Assembly (NCBI RefSeq): GCF_001189965.1 | Contig: NZ_LFLU01000003.1 | Coordinates: 248,001 to 312,000, forward strand | Direction: 5' to 3' | Source of the DNA: Herbaspirillum rhizosphaerae | Lineage (GTDB): Bacteria; Pseudomonadota; Gammaproteobacteria; Burkholderiales; Burkholderiaceae_D | Length of the DNA stretch: 64,000 bases | In this document: positions 47,164 to 55,660 of the stretch, piece after piece | How positions within the stretch are numbered: the stretch's first letter is position 1 | How the letters are laid out: every line of letters starts with the position of its first letter | The notes under the pieces: generated by a model | Told to the model about the DNA's origin: nothing | Databases searched by the model: none | What the model saw: the letters and a program-made list of their open reading frames with translations, nothing else | Made by a program: the position numbers and the translations under genes

Positions 47164-48144
47164 ATGCTGATCAAAATCCGCCCCGACCAGATCGATATTC
47201 CTCTTGCTTCGGAAATCACGCCGCAGGAAGTCTTTGCCTCGCGCCGGGCCTTCATCGCCAAAATGGCGGCAGGAGCCATCGCCGGCAGCGGTCTGGGCCT
47301 GATCGGATCGGGCAGCGCGTATGCCCAGTCGGCCACGGCCCGCAAGCTGGCCGCCAAGCTCAACAGTTCGTATGCGGTGATGGACAAGCCGACCGCCTAT
47401 CAGGACGCGACCACCTACAACAACTACTACGAATTCGGCACCGACAAGTCGGATCCGGCCAAGACGGCAGGCACGCTCAAGACCAATCCCTGGACCGTCA
47501 GCATCGAAGGCGAAGTGAAGAAACCTTTCACGCTGGACCTGGATGCACTGACCAAACTGGCGCCGCTGGAAGAGCGCATCTATCGTTTGCGCTGTGTGGA
47601 AGGCTGGTCGATGGTGATCCCCTGGATCGGTTATTCGCTGTCGGCCTTGATCAAGAAGGCCGATCCGACCGGCAACGCCAAGTATATCGAGTTCGTCACG
47701 CTGGCCGACAAGAAGCAGATGCCGGGCTTGTCCGATCCTATTCTGCAATGGCCGTACACCGAAGGCTTGCGCATGGACGAAGCCAATCATCCGCTGACCT
47801 TGCTGACGCTGGGCATGTACGGCGAAGTGCTGCCGAACCAGAACGGCGCGCCGGTGCGCGTGGTGGTGCCATGGAAGTACGGTTTCAAATCGGCCAAGTC
47901 CATCGTCAAGATCCGCTTCCTCAAGGAACAGCCGAAGACCGCCTGGAACATGTATGCCGCGCAGGAATACGGCTTCTATTCCAACGTCAATCCCAACGTC
48001 GACCATCCGCGCTGGTCGCAGGCCACCGAGCGCCGCATCGGCGAAGACGGCTTCTTCGCGCGCAAGCGCAAGACGCTGATGTTCAACGGCTATAACGACG
48101 TTGCAGGTCTGTACACCGGCATGGATCTCAAGAAATACTTTTAA
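47164..48144 (+). CDS. msrP: periplasmic methionine sulfoxide reductase catalytic subunit MsrP
   Basis: MsrP (YedY) is a molybdenum-cofactor enzyme that repairs both methionine sulfoxide forms in periplasmic proteins, taking electrons from MsrQ. The 326 residues start with a Tat signal: twin arginines at 27-28 in [12 protein letters not shown], cleavage near AYA-QS. The Mo-ligand is Cys144 in [11 protein letters not shown]. The sulfite-oxidase fold features [10 protein letters not shown] and [18 protein letters not shown] are conserved. It is the first gene after the box at 46974 and 13 bases before msrQ. Confidence 0.96.
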   Translation: MLIKIRPDQIDIPLASEITPQEVFASRRAFIAKMAAGAIAGSGLGLIGSGSAYAQSATARKLAAKLNSSYAVMDKPTAYQDATTYNNYYEFGTDKSDPAKTAGTLKTNPWTVSIEGEVKKPFTLDLDALTKLAPLEERIYRLRCVEGWSMVIPWIGYSLSALIKKADPTGNAKYIEFVTLADKKQMPGLSDPILQWPYTEGLRMDEANHPLTLLTLGMYGEVLPNQNGAPVRVVVPWKYGFKSAKSIVKIRFLKEQPKTAWNMYAAQEYGFYSNVNPNVDHPRWSQATERRIGEDGFFARKRKTLMFNGYNDVAGLYTGMDLKKYF

Positions 48145-48157
48145 GCAGGGCAGGAAG

Positions 48158-48841
48158 ATGAACGCATTGAACACATTGAAAACCCTCTCGACGCGGCAGG
48201 TTCTGTACCTGCGCAACGTCTTGTTCGTGCTGGCCTTGCTGCCGCTGGCGCGGCTGGTGCTGTTCGTGTTTCTGGACAAGCTCGGCGCCAATCCTATCGA
48301 GTTCATCACGCGCAACACCGGCGACTGGGCGCTGTATTTTCTGACGATCACGCTGGCGGTCACGCCGCTGCGCCGCCTCACGGGATGGAACTGGCTGGTG
48401 CGCCTGCGCCGCATGCTGGGCTTGTACGCGTTCTTCTATGTGTTCCTGCATTTCACGATCTTCTTCTGGCTCGATCATTTCTTCGACTTTCAGGAAATGT
48501 GGAGGGACATCGTCAAGCGGCCTTTCATCACCGTCGGCGTGCTGGCGTTCGCGTTGCTGATTCCGCTGGCGGTCACCAGCACCAATGCGATGGTGCGCCG
48601 GCTCGGCGGTAAGCGCTGGCAGTGGTTGCATCGGCTGACCTATGTGATCGTGCCGCTGGGCGTGCTGCATTTCTGGTGGGTCAAGGCAGGCAAGAATTTG
48701 CTGGCGCAGCCGATTCTGTTTACGGCCATCGTGGCGGCCTTGCTGCTGATGCGCATCCTGTCGCAAAAGAATCGCCAGCAACTGGCGCAATTGTTTTCCC
48801 GGCGTGATGCCGGTGTGGGTTTCGTGAAAGAGAGTAAATGA
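48158..48841 (+). CDS. msrQ: haem-containing quinol oxidoreductase subunit MsrQ
   Basis: MsrQ (YedZ) is the inner-membrane b-haem protein that passes electrons from the quinol pool or flavin reductase to MsrP. The 227 residues form about six helices; haem-ligand histidines are in GLYAFFYVFLHFTIFFWLDH and WQWLHRLTYVIVPLGVLHFWW. The ATG at 48158 follows GGAAG. Its stop codon overlaps the msrA start (ATGA), so all three Msr proteins are made from one message. Confidence 0.94.
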   Translation: MNALNTLKTLSTRQVLYLRNVLFVLALLPLARLVLFVFLDKLGANPIEFITRNTGDWALYFLTITLAVTPLRRLTGWNWLVRLRRMLGLYAFFYVFLHFTIFFWLDHFFDFQEMWRDIVKRPFITVGVLAFALLIPLAVTSTNAMVRRLGGKRWQWLHRLTYVIVPLGVLHFWWVKAGKNLLAQPILFTAIVAALLLMRILSQKNRQQLAQLFSRRDAGVGFVKESK

Positions 48842-49548
48842 TGAAAGACCATTTTAAGAAATTCGGTTTGCCCGCGTTGCTGGCGGCAGTCGCACTGACG
48901 ATGCAGATTTCGCCGTCGCAAGCGGCGGAATCGGCCTTCAAGATCCCAGCGCCGAAAAGCGCGCCGGCGGCTGCTACGGCAACAAGCGAAACCGTGGTCC
49001 TGGCGGGCGGTTGCTTCTGGGGCGTGCAGGCGGTGTTCCAGCACACGCTCGGCGTGACCAGCGCAGTGTCGGGCTATGCCGGCGGCAGCAAGGAGAATGC
49101 GCACTACGACATGGTCGGTTCCGGCTCCACCGGACATGCCGAGTCGGTCAAGGTGACCTTCGATCCGCGCAAGATCTCGTACGGCAAGATCCTGCAAATC
49201 TACTTCTCCGTCGTGCATGATCCGACGCAACTGAATCGCCAGGGGCCGGATACGGGAACGCAATATCGTTCCGCGATCTTCTATCAGAGCGACGACCAGA
49301 AGCGCATTGCCGCCGACTATATCGCCCAGCTCGATGCGGCCAAGGTCTATCCGGCGCGCATCGTCACGCAGCTGACGCCCTTGCAGCCGGCGGCCTTTTA
49401 TCCGGCTGAAGATTATCACCAGGATTTCGCCACGCTGCATCCGCAGCAAGGCTATATCGCGCGTTACGATTTGCCCAAGATCGAGAATTTCAAACAGATG
49501 TATCCCTCCGACTATCGCGCCGCGCCGGTCACCGTCTTCCGCAATTGA
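48838..49548 (+). CDS. msrA: secreted peptide-methionine (S)-S-oxide reductase MsrA
   Basis: A 236-residue MsrA with an N-terminal signal peptide (about residues 1-30, cleavage near PSQA-AE), so it should act in the periplasm. The catalytic motif GGCFWGVQ has Cys59; GYAGGS, DPTQLNRQGPDTGTQYRS and EDYHQDF are conserved. Cys59 is the only cysteine in the protein, so it lacks the resolving cysteines of the E. coli cytoplasmic enzyme and must be reduced by another route. It is translationally coupled to msrQ. Confidence 0.93.
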   Translation: MMKDHFKKFGLPALLAAVALTMQISPSQAAESAFKIPAPKSAPAAATATSETVVLAGGCFWGVQAVFQHTLGVTSAVSGYAGGSKENAHYDMVGSGSTGHAESVKVTFDPRKISYGKILQIYFSVVHDPTQLNRQGPDTGTQYRSAIFYQSDDQKRIAADYIAQLDAAKVYPARIVTQLTPLQPAAFYPAEDYHQDFATLHPQQGYIARYDLPKIENFKQMYPSDYRAAPVTVFRN

Positions 49549-49560
49549 TTTGTCCTGATT

Positions 49561-49584
49561 GCTTCCGCTCCTCCGGGCGGAAGC
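49561..49584 (+). terminator. hairpin after msrA
   Basis: GCTTCCGC and GCGGAAGC form a perfect 8-bp stem 12 bases after the msrA stop. There is no T-run, so termination is doubtful; it immediately precedes the TGACA box. Confidence 0.4.
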
Positions 49585-49585
49585 A

Positions 49586-49599
49586 TGACAAATTTGTCA
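49586..49599. promoter_or_regulatory. second CusR/HprR-type box, upstream of the DUF305 gene
   Basis: TGACAAATTTGTCA repeats the core of the box at 46974-46991 exactly; an extra half site TTTGTCATC lies at 49603-49611. It is 117 bases before the DUF305 start. Confidence 0.8.
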
Positions 49600-49716
49600 C
49601 CGCTTTGTCATCCGTTTAACCCGGCCCGGCCCCCAAACTGTTGGTATGTGCTGCTTTCAGGCGAGTTCGCCTGCAGGGCTGCATTGATGCGATCAACAGA
49701 ACAAGAGGAGGTTTGA

Positions 49717-50232
49717 ATGCAAACAACATTGACGACGGTGAACCGTCTGGGGCGTTTGATGCAGCCGCACCGTCATGTGGCCGTCGCAGCCGTGGTCGCC
49801 AGTTCGGTGGTGATGGCGGCGGTGTTCTTATGCACCAGCAGCAATGCCATCGCCCAGGATATGCAGGGCATGCAGGGGATGCACCATCAGCATGGCGCAG
49901 AGCAGGCGACTGCTTCCAAAGAGGCGCCACCGGTATTCATCGCCAGCACCGCGAAACCGTTTGCCGGTTTGATGGACGACGCCATGGCCGTCATGGACCA
50001 CGGCATGACGCATGCGCCGATGAACGGCAATGCCGAGCACGATTTCATCACCATGATGATGCCGCATCACCAGGGCGCGGTGGACATGGCCAAGGCGGTG
50101 CTGCTGTATTCCGACGATCCCGAGATCCGCAATCTTGCGCTCGGCATCATCACCGAACAGCAGAACGAAATCCGCGTGATGCAGGCATGGCTGCAGCGTC
50201 ATGGAGACAAGATCGGCAAGACAGGCAAATAG
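49717..50232 (+). CDS. exported DUF305 protein
   Basis: A 171-residue protein with a long signal or anchor (hydrophobic residues about 22-40, possible cleavage at AIA-QD). The mature part starts with a Met/His-rich stretch (DMQGMQGMHHQHG) and holds the DUF305 core: EHDFITMMMPHHQGAVDMAK and ITEQQNEIRVMQAWL, with the HHQGA histidines. DUF305 proteins are ferritin-like bundles often found beside copper resistance genes. Its promoter carries the same box as msrP, which ties it to the two-component system. Confidence 0.87.
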   Translation: MQTTLTTVNRLGRLMQPHRHVAVAAVVASSVVMAAVFLCTSSNAIAQDMQGMQGMHHQHGAEQATASKEAPPVFIASTAKPFAGLMDDAMAVMDHGMTHAPMNGNAEHDFITMMMPHHQGAVDMAKAVLLYSDDPEIRNLALGIITEQQNEIRVMQAWLQRHGDKIGKTGK

Positions 50233-50292
50233 ATTTTCACGCAGTCGTTTTTTGCATTCTTCTTTTACACCAACACCAGGGACAACATCGAC

Positions 50293-51696
50293 ATGAAAAA
50301 AATTTCTCTCATCGCCAGCGCGGTGTCAGTATTGTTTGCTCAGGCGGCGTGGGCGCTGCCGTCGGCGCAAGACCGGGTCTATACCGCCGACCAGAACAGC
50401 AACACCGTGACCGTCATCAATCCGGCCACCAACACGCTGGTCGGCCAGATCCGCCTGGGCAATCCGCGCCCCGACGTGTTGTCGCCGCTGTACAAGGGAC
50501 AGATCAACGTGCATGGCATGGGTTTTTCGCCGGACCACAAGACCTTGCTGGTCGTGTCCAACGGTTCCAACTCGGTGACCTTCATCGACACGGCCACCAA
50601 TCAGGTCAAGGGCGTTACCTATGTCGGCCGCTCGCCGCATGAAGGTTTCTTCAGCGCCGACGGCAAGGAAGTATGGGTGGTGGTGCGCGGCGAGGATTAC
50701 ATCTCGGTGATCGATCCGGTCAGTTTCAAGGAAACGCACCGCATCCAGACCGGCGTCGGTCCGGGCATGGTGCAGTTCATGCCGGACGGCAAACTGGCGT
50801 TCGCGGTATCGAGCTTCACGCCGCAGGTCGATGTCATCGACGTCAAGTCGCATCAGGTGATCAAGAAGATCGACGTGGTCAGTCCGTTTTCGCCTTTCCT
50901 GCAATTCACGCCGGATTACAAGGAAATGTGGATGACGCACAAGGATGTCGGCAAGGTTACCCGCATCGATACCAAGACGATGGAAGTGACCGGCGTCATC
51001 GATACCGGCTTCATCACCAACCATCTGGCGTTTGCCAAGGTCGACGGCAAGGTGCTGGCGTATGTCACGATCGGCGGCGAGAACGTGGTCAAGGTATTCA
51101 CCACCGACAAGGCGGCAAAGCTGGTGGCGACCATTCCAACCGGCGCGTTGCCGCACGGGATCTGGACCTCCGACGACAGCAGCCGCATCTATGTGGGACT
51201 GGAAAATGGCGACGGCGTCGAAGTCATCGACCCGGCCAGCAACAAGGTGATCGCGCATGTCGGCGGCGGCCAGGCGCCGCAGGCGCTGGTGTATCTGTCG
51301 CATGTGGCGGGCGCCGACGGCGGTACGGCCAACCTGGTGCCGCGCGTGAACAGCGATCCGCTGAACATCCGCCTGCAACCGGTGGTGCAGTCTGCCGAAC
51401 CGGCGCGCGGATTTGTCGTGTCGCGCAATCTGGGCGTGATCGATGCACTGGAAGTGTCGCTGTTCAAGCTCAAACCGCAGACCACTTACAGCGTCTATCT
51501 GGATGGCCAGCCGGCGCCGGTGGCGCGTTTCCTCACGGATGCCAAAGGCGTCGCCAACGGCACCGCCATCGGTCCCTTGCGCGAGCCGGCAGCGCCAGGC
51601 GCATCAGCCCCCGCCGGCGCAAGCCGCATCATCGTGATGGAAGGCAATCAGCCGGCCGACGCCGCCAAGGCGGTGCTGGTCGAGATGAAGCAGTAA
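50293..51696 (+). CDS. secreted YVTN-type beta-propeller protein
   Basis: A 467-residue protein with a signal peptide (cleavage near AWA-LP, residue 23) followed by about seven propeller repeats with the pattern VTVINPATNTLVGQIRLG, FIDTATNQVKGVTYVG, VIDPASNKVIAHVGGG. The last 110 residues leave the propeller (SLFKLKPQTTYSVYLDGQPAPVARF, then an Ala/Pro-rich part). The function is unknown; such proteins are scaffolds or binding modules in the periplasm. It follows the DUF305 gene by 60 bases and is probably cotranscribed with it. Confidence 0.86.
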   Translation: MKKISLIASAVSVLFAQAAWALPSAQDRVYTADQNSNTVTVINPATNTLVGQIRLGNPRPDVLSPLYKGQINVHGMGFSPDHKTLLVVSNGSNSVTFIDTATNQVKGVTYVGRSPHEGFFSADGKEVWVVVRGEDYISVIDPVSFKETHRIQTGVGPGMVQFMPDGKLAFAVSSFTPQVDVIDVKSHQVIKKIDVVSPFSPFLQFTPDYKEMWMTHKDVGKVTRIDTKTMEVTGVIDTGFITNHLAFAKVDGKVLAYVTIGGENVVKVFTTDKAAKLVATIPTGALPHGIWTSDDSSRIYVGLENGDGVEVIDPASNKVIAHVGGGQAPQALVYLSHVAGADGGTANLVPRVNSDPLNIRLQPVVQSAEPARGFVVSRNLGVIDALEVSLFKLKPQTTYSVYLDGQPAPVARFLTDAKGVANGTAIGPLREPAAPGASAPAGASRIIVMEGNQPADAAKAVLVEMKQ

Positions 51697-51710
51697 CTGA
51701 TCGTAAAAAA

Positions 51711-54470
51711 TCAGGCTGGTGTGAGCGGGGCGGCCGGGAACAGATAGCGGCGACGCATCAATCCCGGAATCTCCGCCGCCGGCAGCGGGTGCGAGATGTA
51801 ATAACCTTGCACCTCGTCGCAGCCGAGCGCTTGCAGCAGTTGCAGTTGCTGTTCGGTTTCCACGCCTTCGGCCACGACCGTCATGTGCAGGGCATGCGCC
51901 ATCGAGACGATGGCGTTGAAGAATACTTCTCCTTCGGCGCGCACGCCCAGCTCGGCGGTGAAGGCCTTGTCGACTTTCAGCACGTCGAGGTCGAGGCGCT
52001 GCAATTGTGACAGCGAGGAGTAGCCGGTGCCGAAATCGTCGACCAGCAGCTTGATGCCCAGCTCCTGGAAAGATGCCAGTTCTTCGGCGATTTCAAGCGT
52101 GTCGGCCATCATGCAGGACTCGGTCAGCTCGATTTCCATTTGCGCCGGATCGATGGCGTAATCCCTGAGCGCCGCGGCGATGATGCTGTTGAGATTGCCC
52201 TGGTTGAGCTGGCGCGACGATACGTTGACCGAGGTCGGCAGCGCCGGCAGTCCGGCCGCCTTCCATTGCGCCAGTTGCGCGCAGGCCTTGCGGATGATCA
52301 GTTCGCCGAGCTTGAGGATCAGGCCGGTTTCTTCCGCCACCGGGATGAACTCCAGCGGCGACACCATGCCGCGCACCGGATGCTGCCAGCGCGCCAGCGC
52401 TTCCATGCTGCAAAACTCGCCGGTCGCGGTGTTTACGCGCGGCTGGAAGTGCAGGATGAACTCGTCGCGTTCGATCGCCAGGCGCAGGGCATTTTCATTT
52501 TCCAGTTTGATCTGCAGGCGTTCGGACAATTGCGGCTGATAGAAACGGAAGCGTTTCTTGCCGTCTGATTTGGCCGCGTGCATGGCGGTGTCGGCGTGTT
52601 TGAGCAGGGTGTCGACGCTGTCGCCGTCGCGCGGATACATGCTGATGCCGATCGACAGGCTGACTTGCAGCACGTTCTGGTTGGACAGCATGATGGGCCG
52701 GGAAAAGGCTTGCAGAATGCTTTCGGCAAGCTGGGCTGCGTCTTCGATGCTGCCGTTTTGCTGCTGGATGATGGTGAAGGCGTCGCCGCTGAAACGAACC
52801 AGTTCGTTCTTCATCGGCGATTGCTGACGCGGATTGTCGGGCGCCGACGCGGCGGCTGCGACGTTGGCGGCCAGCAGATCCTGTAGGCGCTGCGTGACCG
52901 ATTGCAGCAGCATGTCGCCGCTGGAGTGGCCCATGGTGTCGTTGATGTTCTTGAAGTCGTCCAGGTCGAGAAACAGCACGGCAAAGCCGCGCCGCTCGCT
53001 GGCGGCCTCGTTGAGCACCTTGTGCAAATGGTCGATGACCCAGTGGCGATTGTGCAGTCCGGTCAGGTCGTCGGTGTTGATCTGTGCCAGCAAGGCCAGC
53101 TCATGCGCCTTGGCCTCGCTGATGTCGCGCACCGTAATCGCCAGGCCGAGCTTGTTGCGCACCATCTTGCGATGCAGCCAGGTCGCCGTCAGCGGGCTGT
53201 CGTCGGGGATCATGTACTCGTCTTCGTAGTAGCCGACGTCCATGGCTTGCAGAAACGTCGGCATCAGTTTGGGGAAGTACATCGGCGAATAGTGGCGCGA
53301 CATGTAGCTGCCGATGAACTCGGCCTTGTTCTTGCCGAACACCGTGGCGCCGCGTTCATTGCAGTCGAGCACCTCGAAGTCGATGACGATGCCGTCCCGG
53401 TTGCGCACCGCGCGCCACATGTAGAAGCCGTCGTTGCCGCCTTCTGTGACTACGCCGTAGGCTTCGCGCGCTTTTTCCGTTTCGCGCTTGCGGATGGCCA
53501 GGCGCAGCGACAGCAGCGTACCGACCACGGCGCACAGCGCCAGGAAGACGGAGCAGGCGATGGCGATGACGGTGTAGTCGCTGGAACGTTCGCGGAAGGC
53601 GGCGTAGATGTCCTTGGTCGACATGCCGGTCACCGCGAGCAGCGGATAGTCATGCAACGCATGCCACGACACGATGCGCTCTTCGCCGTCGGTGAAGAGC
53701 GATCCGGGCATGACGCTCACGCCGCTGTCGCCGTCAAAGGACGGCACGGTCTTGAACATGATCTGGTGCGCCATGGTTGCTTCGGATGTGCGCGAGACCA
53801 GCGGTGCGCCATCCCGTTTGAACAGCGACATGAAATCATTCCTGCCGATGGCGGAGTCGTCTTGCGAAGGCGCAAGAAAGGCCGGCTCGACGGCCACCAT
53901 CACCAGGCCGTTGAAGGAGCCGTCGGCAGCATCGAGGCGACGCGAGAAACGGATCAGCGTGCGCATCGAGCGCAATCCGACCGATGGATTGCTGATGAGC
54001 AATCCGGTGTGCGGATGGTTCTTGTGCGTGATGAAGTAGTCGCGCTCGGCAACGCTGGCGAGATTGTTCAGCGGCAGGGAACTGGTCTTGAGGACGCCGT
54101 CGCGATCCGAGATGGTGGCGTACAGCAGCGCCGAGGTCGGGTAGAGCCCCTGGCGTTGCTGGTCTTCGACACTCAGGTGGCCGTTGGTGTAGGCCCAGTA
54201 GTACTTGAGGTTGAGCGTGATCTGATCGATCTGGGAGACGGAGCGGGTCAGCTGGTCGGCATACGATTTCGAATGCGCGCGCGCCTCCTGCATGGCGGTC
54301 TTGCCGATTTCCGCTTCGCGTTCGCCGAGACGCGATAGCAGCAGGGACCACATCAGCATGGCGAGAAGCAGGCAGCCGACAGGCCACGAAAGAATACCGA
54401 GAACTTTGAGTAAACGCTTCTTCACTGTCGTCTGCTTATAGAGTGTTGTCTCGTGATGATGGGATGGCAC
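51711..54470 (-). CDS. membrane-anchored GGDEF-EAL protein, probable c-di-GMP phosphodiesterase
   Basis: A 919-residue signalling protein: helix near 25-45, a periplasmic Cache-type sensor to about 300, a second helix near 300-325, a PAS-like region (about 335-450), a GGDEF domain (about 465-630) and an EAL domain (about 650-900). The GGDEF loop reads FSGDAFTII instead of GGDEF, so cyclase activity is unlikely. The EAL domain looks intact (SMEALARW, SVNVSSRQL, ELTESCMM, DDFGTGYSSL). The apparent start is a GTG at 54470 without a clear ribosome binding site; a GTG 15 codons further in is an alternative. Confidence 0.88.
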   Translation of the reverse strand: MPSHHHETTLYKQTTVKKRLLKVLGILSWPVGCLLLAMLMWSLLLSRLGEREAEIGKTAMQEARAHSKSYADQLTRSVSQIDQITLNLKYYWAYTNGHLSVEDQQRQGLYPTSALLYATISDRDGVLKTSSLPLNNLASVAERDYFITHKNHPHTGLLISNPSVGLRSMRTLIRFSRRLDAADGSFNGLVMVAVEPAFLAPSQDDSAIGRNDFMSLFKRDGAPLVSRTSEATMAHQIMFKTVPSFDGDSGVSVMPGSLFTDGEERIVSWHALHDYPLLAVTGMSTKDIYAAFRERSSDYTVIAIACSVFLALCAVVGTLLSLRLAIRKRETEKAREAYGVVTEGGNDGFYMWRAVRNRDGIVIDFEVLDCNERGATVFGKNKAEFIGSYMSRHYSPMYFPKLMPTFLQAMDVGYYEDEYMIPDDSPLTATWLHRKMVRNKLGLAITVRDISEAKAHELALLAQINTDDLTGLHNRHWVIDHLHKVLNEAASERRGFAVLFLDLDDFKNINDTMGHSSGDMLLQSVTQRLQDLLAANVAAAASAPDNPRQQSPMKNELVRFSGDAFTIIQQQNGSIEDAAQLAESILQAFSRPIMLSNQNVLQVSLSIGISMYPRDGDSVDTLLKHADTAMHAAKSDGKKRFRFYQPQLSERLQIKLENENALRLAIERDEFILHFQPRVNTATGEFCSMEALARWQHPVRGMVSPLEFIPVAEETGLILKLGELIIRKACAQLAQWKAAGLPALPTSVNVSSRQLNQGNLNSIIAAALRDYAIDPAQMEIELTESCMMADTLEIAEELASFQELGIKLLVDDFGTGYSSLSQLQRLDLDVLKVDKAFTAELGVRAEGEVFFNAIVSMAHALHMTVVAEGVETEQQLQLLQALGCDEVQGYYISHPLPAAEIPGLMRRRYLFPAAPLTPA

Positions 54471-54770
54471 ATGATGTGTGATCGGCCCGGGACAGCGATT
54501 CTTGAATCTCTTTTTTTCTTGCTCTGAGTCGAACAGATTTGATATTGAGAAATGATTATATAGAAACGTTCCTCTGGTTTATATGATTCTGCGTTCAGTG
54601 ATGCAGATGTTTGTCGCTACCGTTTGGTAGGCATGAAGGCAGCCGGCGGCATTGTCCGCATTGTGGGCTTGAGGATCGTTTGCCGGTGGGCGAGTGACGC
54701 CGGTCAAGCCGCGGTTGAGCAGGCATTAAGCGCGGCCGCCGTGGCGTCGGCGGCGTTGAGCATCGGGCGC
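54471..54770. other. interval without a recognised gene
   Basis: About 300 bases between the start of the EAL gene and the end of a small membrane protein gene. The half nearer 54480-54600 is AT-rich and likely holds the EAL gene's promoter. Reading frames on either strand here are continuations or shadows of the next gene and have no protein-like features. Confidence 0.5.
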
Positions 54771-55157
54771 TCAGTGCAGGCCGGAGGTTTTCTTGCAGTT
54801 CCAGATCCTGACGCCGAGGGCACACCAGATCAGGAAGATCACCATGTTGGCCGGCAGCCAGACCAGCTGCAGCCAGACGTAATAGCGCACCCATTCGCTC
54901 CAGTGCTCGGCGTGCTGCACGTTGCCGAGTGCGACGACGGGCATCGTTCCCTGGAAGCTGACGTACTGGCTCCAGCCGGCGACGACGATGATGGGGAGAA
55001 TCAGGAAACTCCAGAAGAACCAGGTGCGATGCACGCGCACGCGGCAAGGATGGATGCCATGCGCGGCATGCTCGTGGCCATCGTGACCATCGCGGTCGTC
55101 GTGATCGCTGCGATGATGGGTCAGGTTGACTGTGTGGTTTGCGACATCGTTCTGCAT
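54771..55157 (-). CDS. small two-helix membrane protein with His/Asp-rich N-terminus
   Basis: A 128-residue protein I cannot assign to a family. Residues 8-40 are rich in histidine and aspartate (HHRSDHDDRDGHDGHEHAAHG), suggesting metal binding on one side of the membrane. Two hydrophobic helices follow, at about 47-65 (FFWSFLILPIIVVAGW) and 93-113 (VWLQLVWLPANMVIFLIWC), and the end is KKTSGLH. It lies alone, between the EAL gene and a TetR gene. The reading frame on the same strand at 54595-55176 is a frame-shifted shadow. Confidence 0.7.
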   Translation of the reverse strand: MQNDVANHTVNLTHHRSDHDDRDGHDGHEHAAHGIHPCRVRVHRTWFFWSFLILPIIVVAGWSQYVSFQGTMPVVALGNVQHAEHWSEWVRYYVWLQLVWLPANMVIFLIWCALGVRIWNCKKTSGLH

Positions 55158-55574
55158 AGTGCCCCCGCATTTGCAAACTGGCTTGATTGAATTTGTTCGG
55201 TTTCTTATTTCTTCGCAGCGCTATTGCATGGGATTACGTCACGATAGCAGGCGCGCCGACCGGCAGGCGTTCAGTCCATAGGAGACAGCGATGCGTCGCC
55301 GGCAGGTCGTGTGCGAAACACGCGACAGGTGCGATTGCGAGTCTTTGCAAGGGGACCGTTTGCCGCGACAGGGCGATGCAGACACGGGTAAAAGCGTCTG
55401 TACAAGCGTCGGCACGGGCGCGCTGCACAAGTGCATGCGATTCTCTGGCTGACCGGGAGCAGCCAAACGGTGACAAGGCATTTGCGGTTCTCGCTGAGGT
55501 GTCAGATCTGCCCCTTCTTGTCGCAAGCTGGAATAACACTCGCAACAACCCTGGCAGACAAGTTTGTTATGTAA
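55158..55574. other. interval without a recognised gene
   Basis: No convincing gene. A 53-codon frame at 55291-55452 (plus) has AGGAG before its ATG but no recognisable protein character. The first 60 bases are likely the promoter of the minus-strand membrane protein gene. Confidence 0.5.
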
Positions 55575-55605
55575 TAGGAAAAACAAGACGATACGTTTCG
55601 TCTTG
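55575..55605 (-). terminator. rho-independent terminator of the TetR gene
   Basis: CAAGACGA (55584-55591) and TCGTCTTG (55598-55605) form an 8-bp perfect stem; on the minus strand it is followed by TTTTTCC. It lies 55 bases after the TetR stop. Confidence 0.75.
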
Positions 55606-55660
55606 AATTCTAGGTGCAAAATTCCTACGACGCAACAAAACTTGCGAGAATGTTGTTAAA

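Noticed and set aside
52902-54338. 478-codon plus-strand frame opposite the GGDEF-EAL gene
   Set aside because: No protein features; the opposite strand encodes recognisable Cache, GGDEF and EAL domains.
55291-55452. 53-codon frame with AGGAG before the ATG
   Set aside because: The peptide (Arg/Asp/Cys-rich, no helix or signal) has no recognisable character; the binding site alone is not enough.
55187-55606. Plus-strand frame whose end (GDKAFAVLAEVS) faintly recalls a chemoreceptor signalling tip
   Set aside because: The similarity covers about 12 residues only, with no helical flanks and a cysteine-rich unrelated N-part. Could be a decayed remnant but the sequence does not support it.
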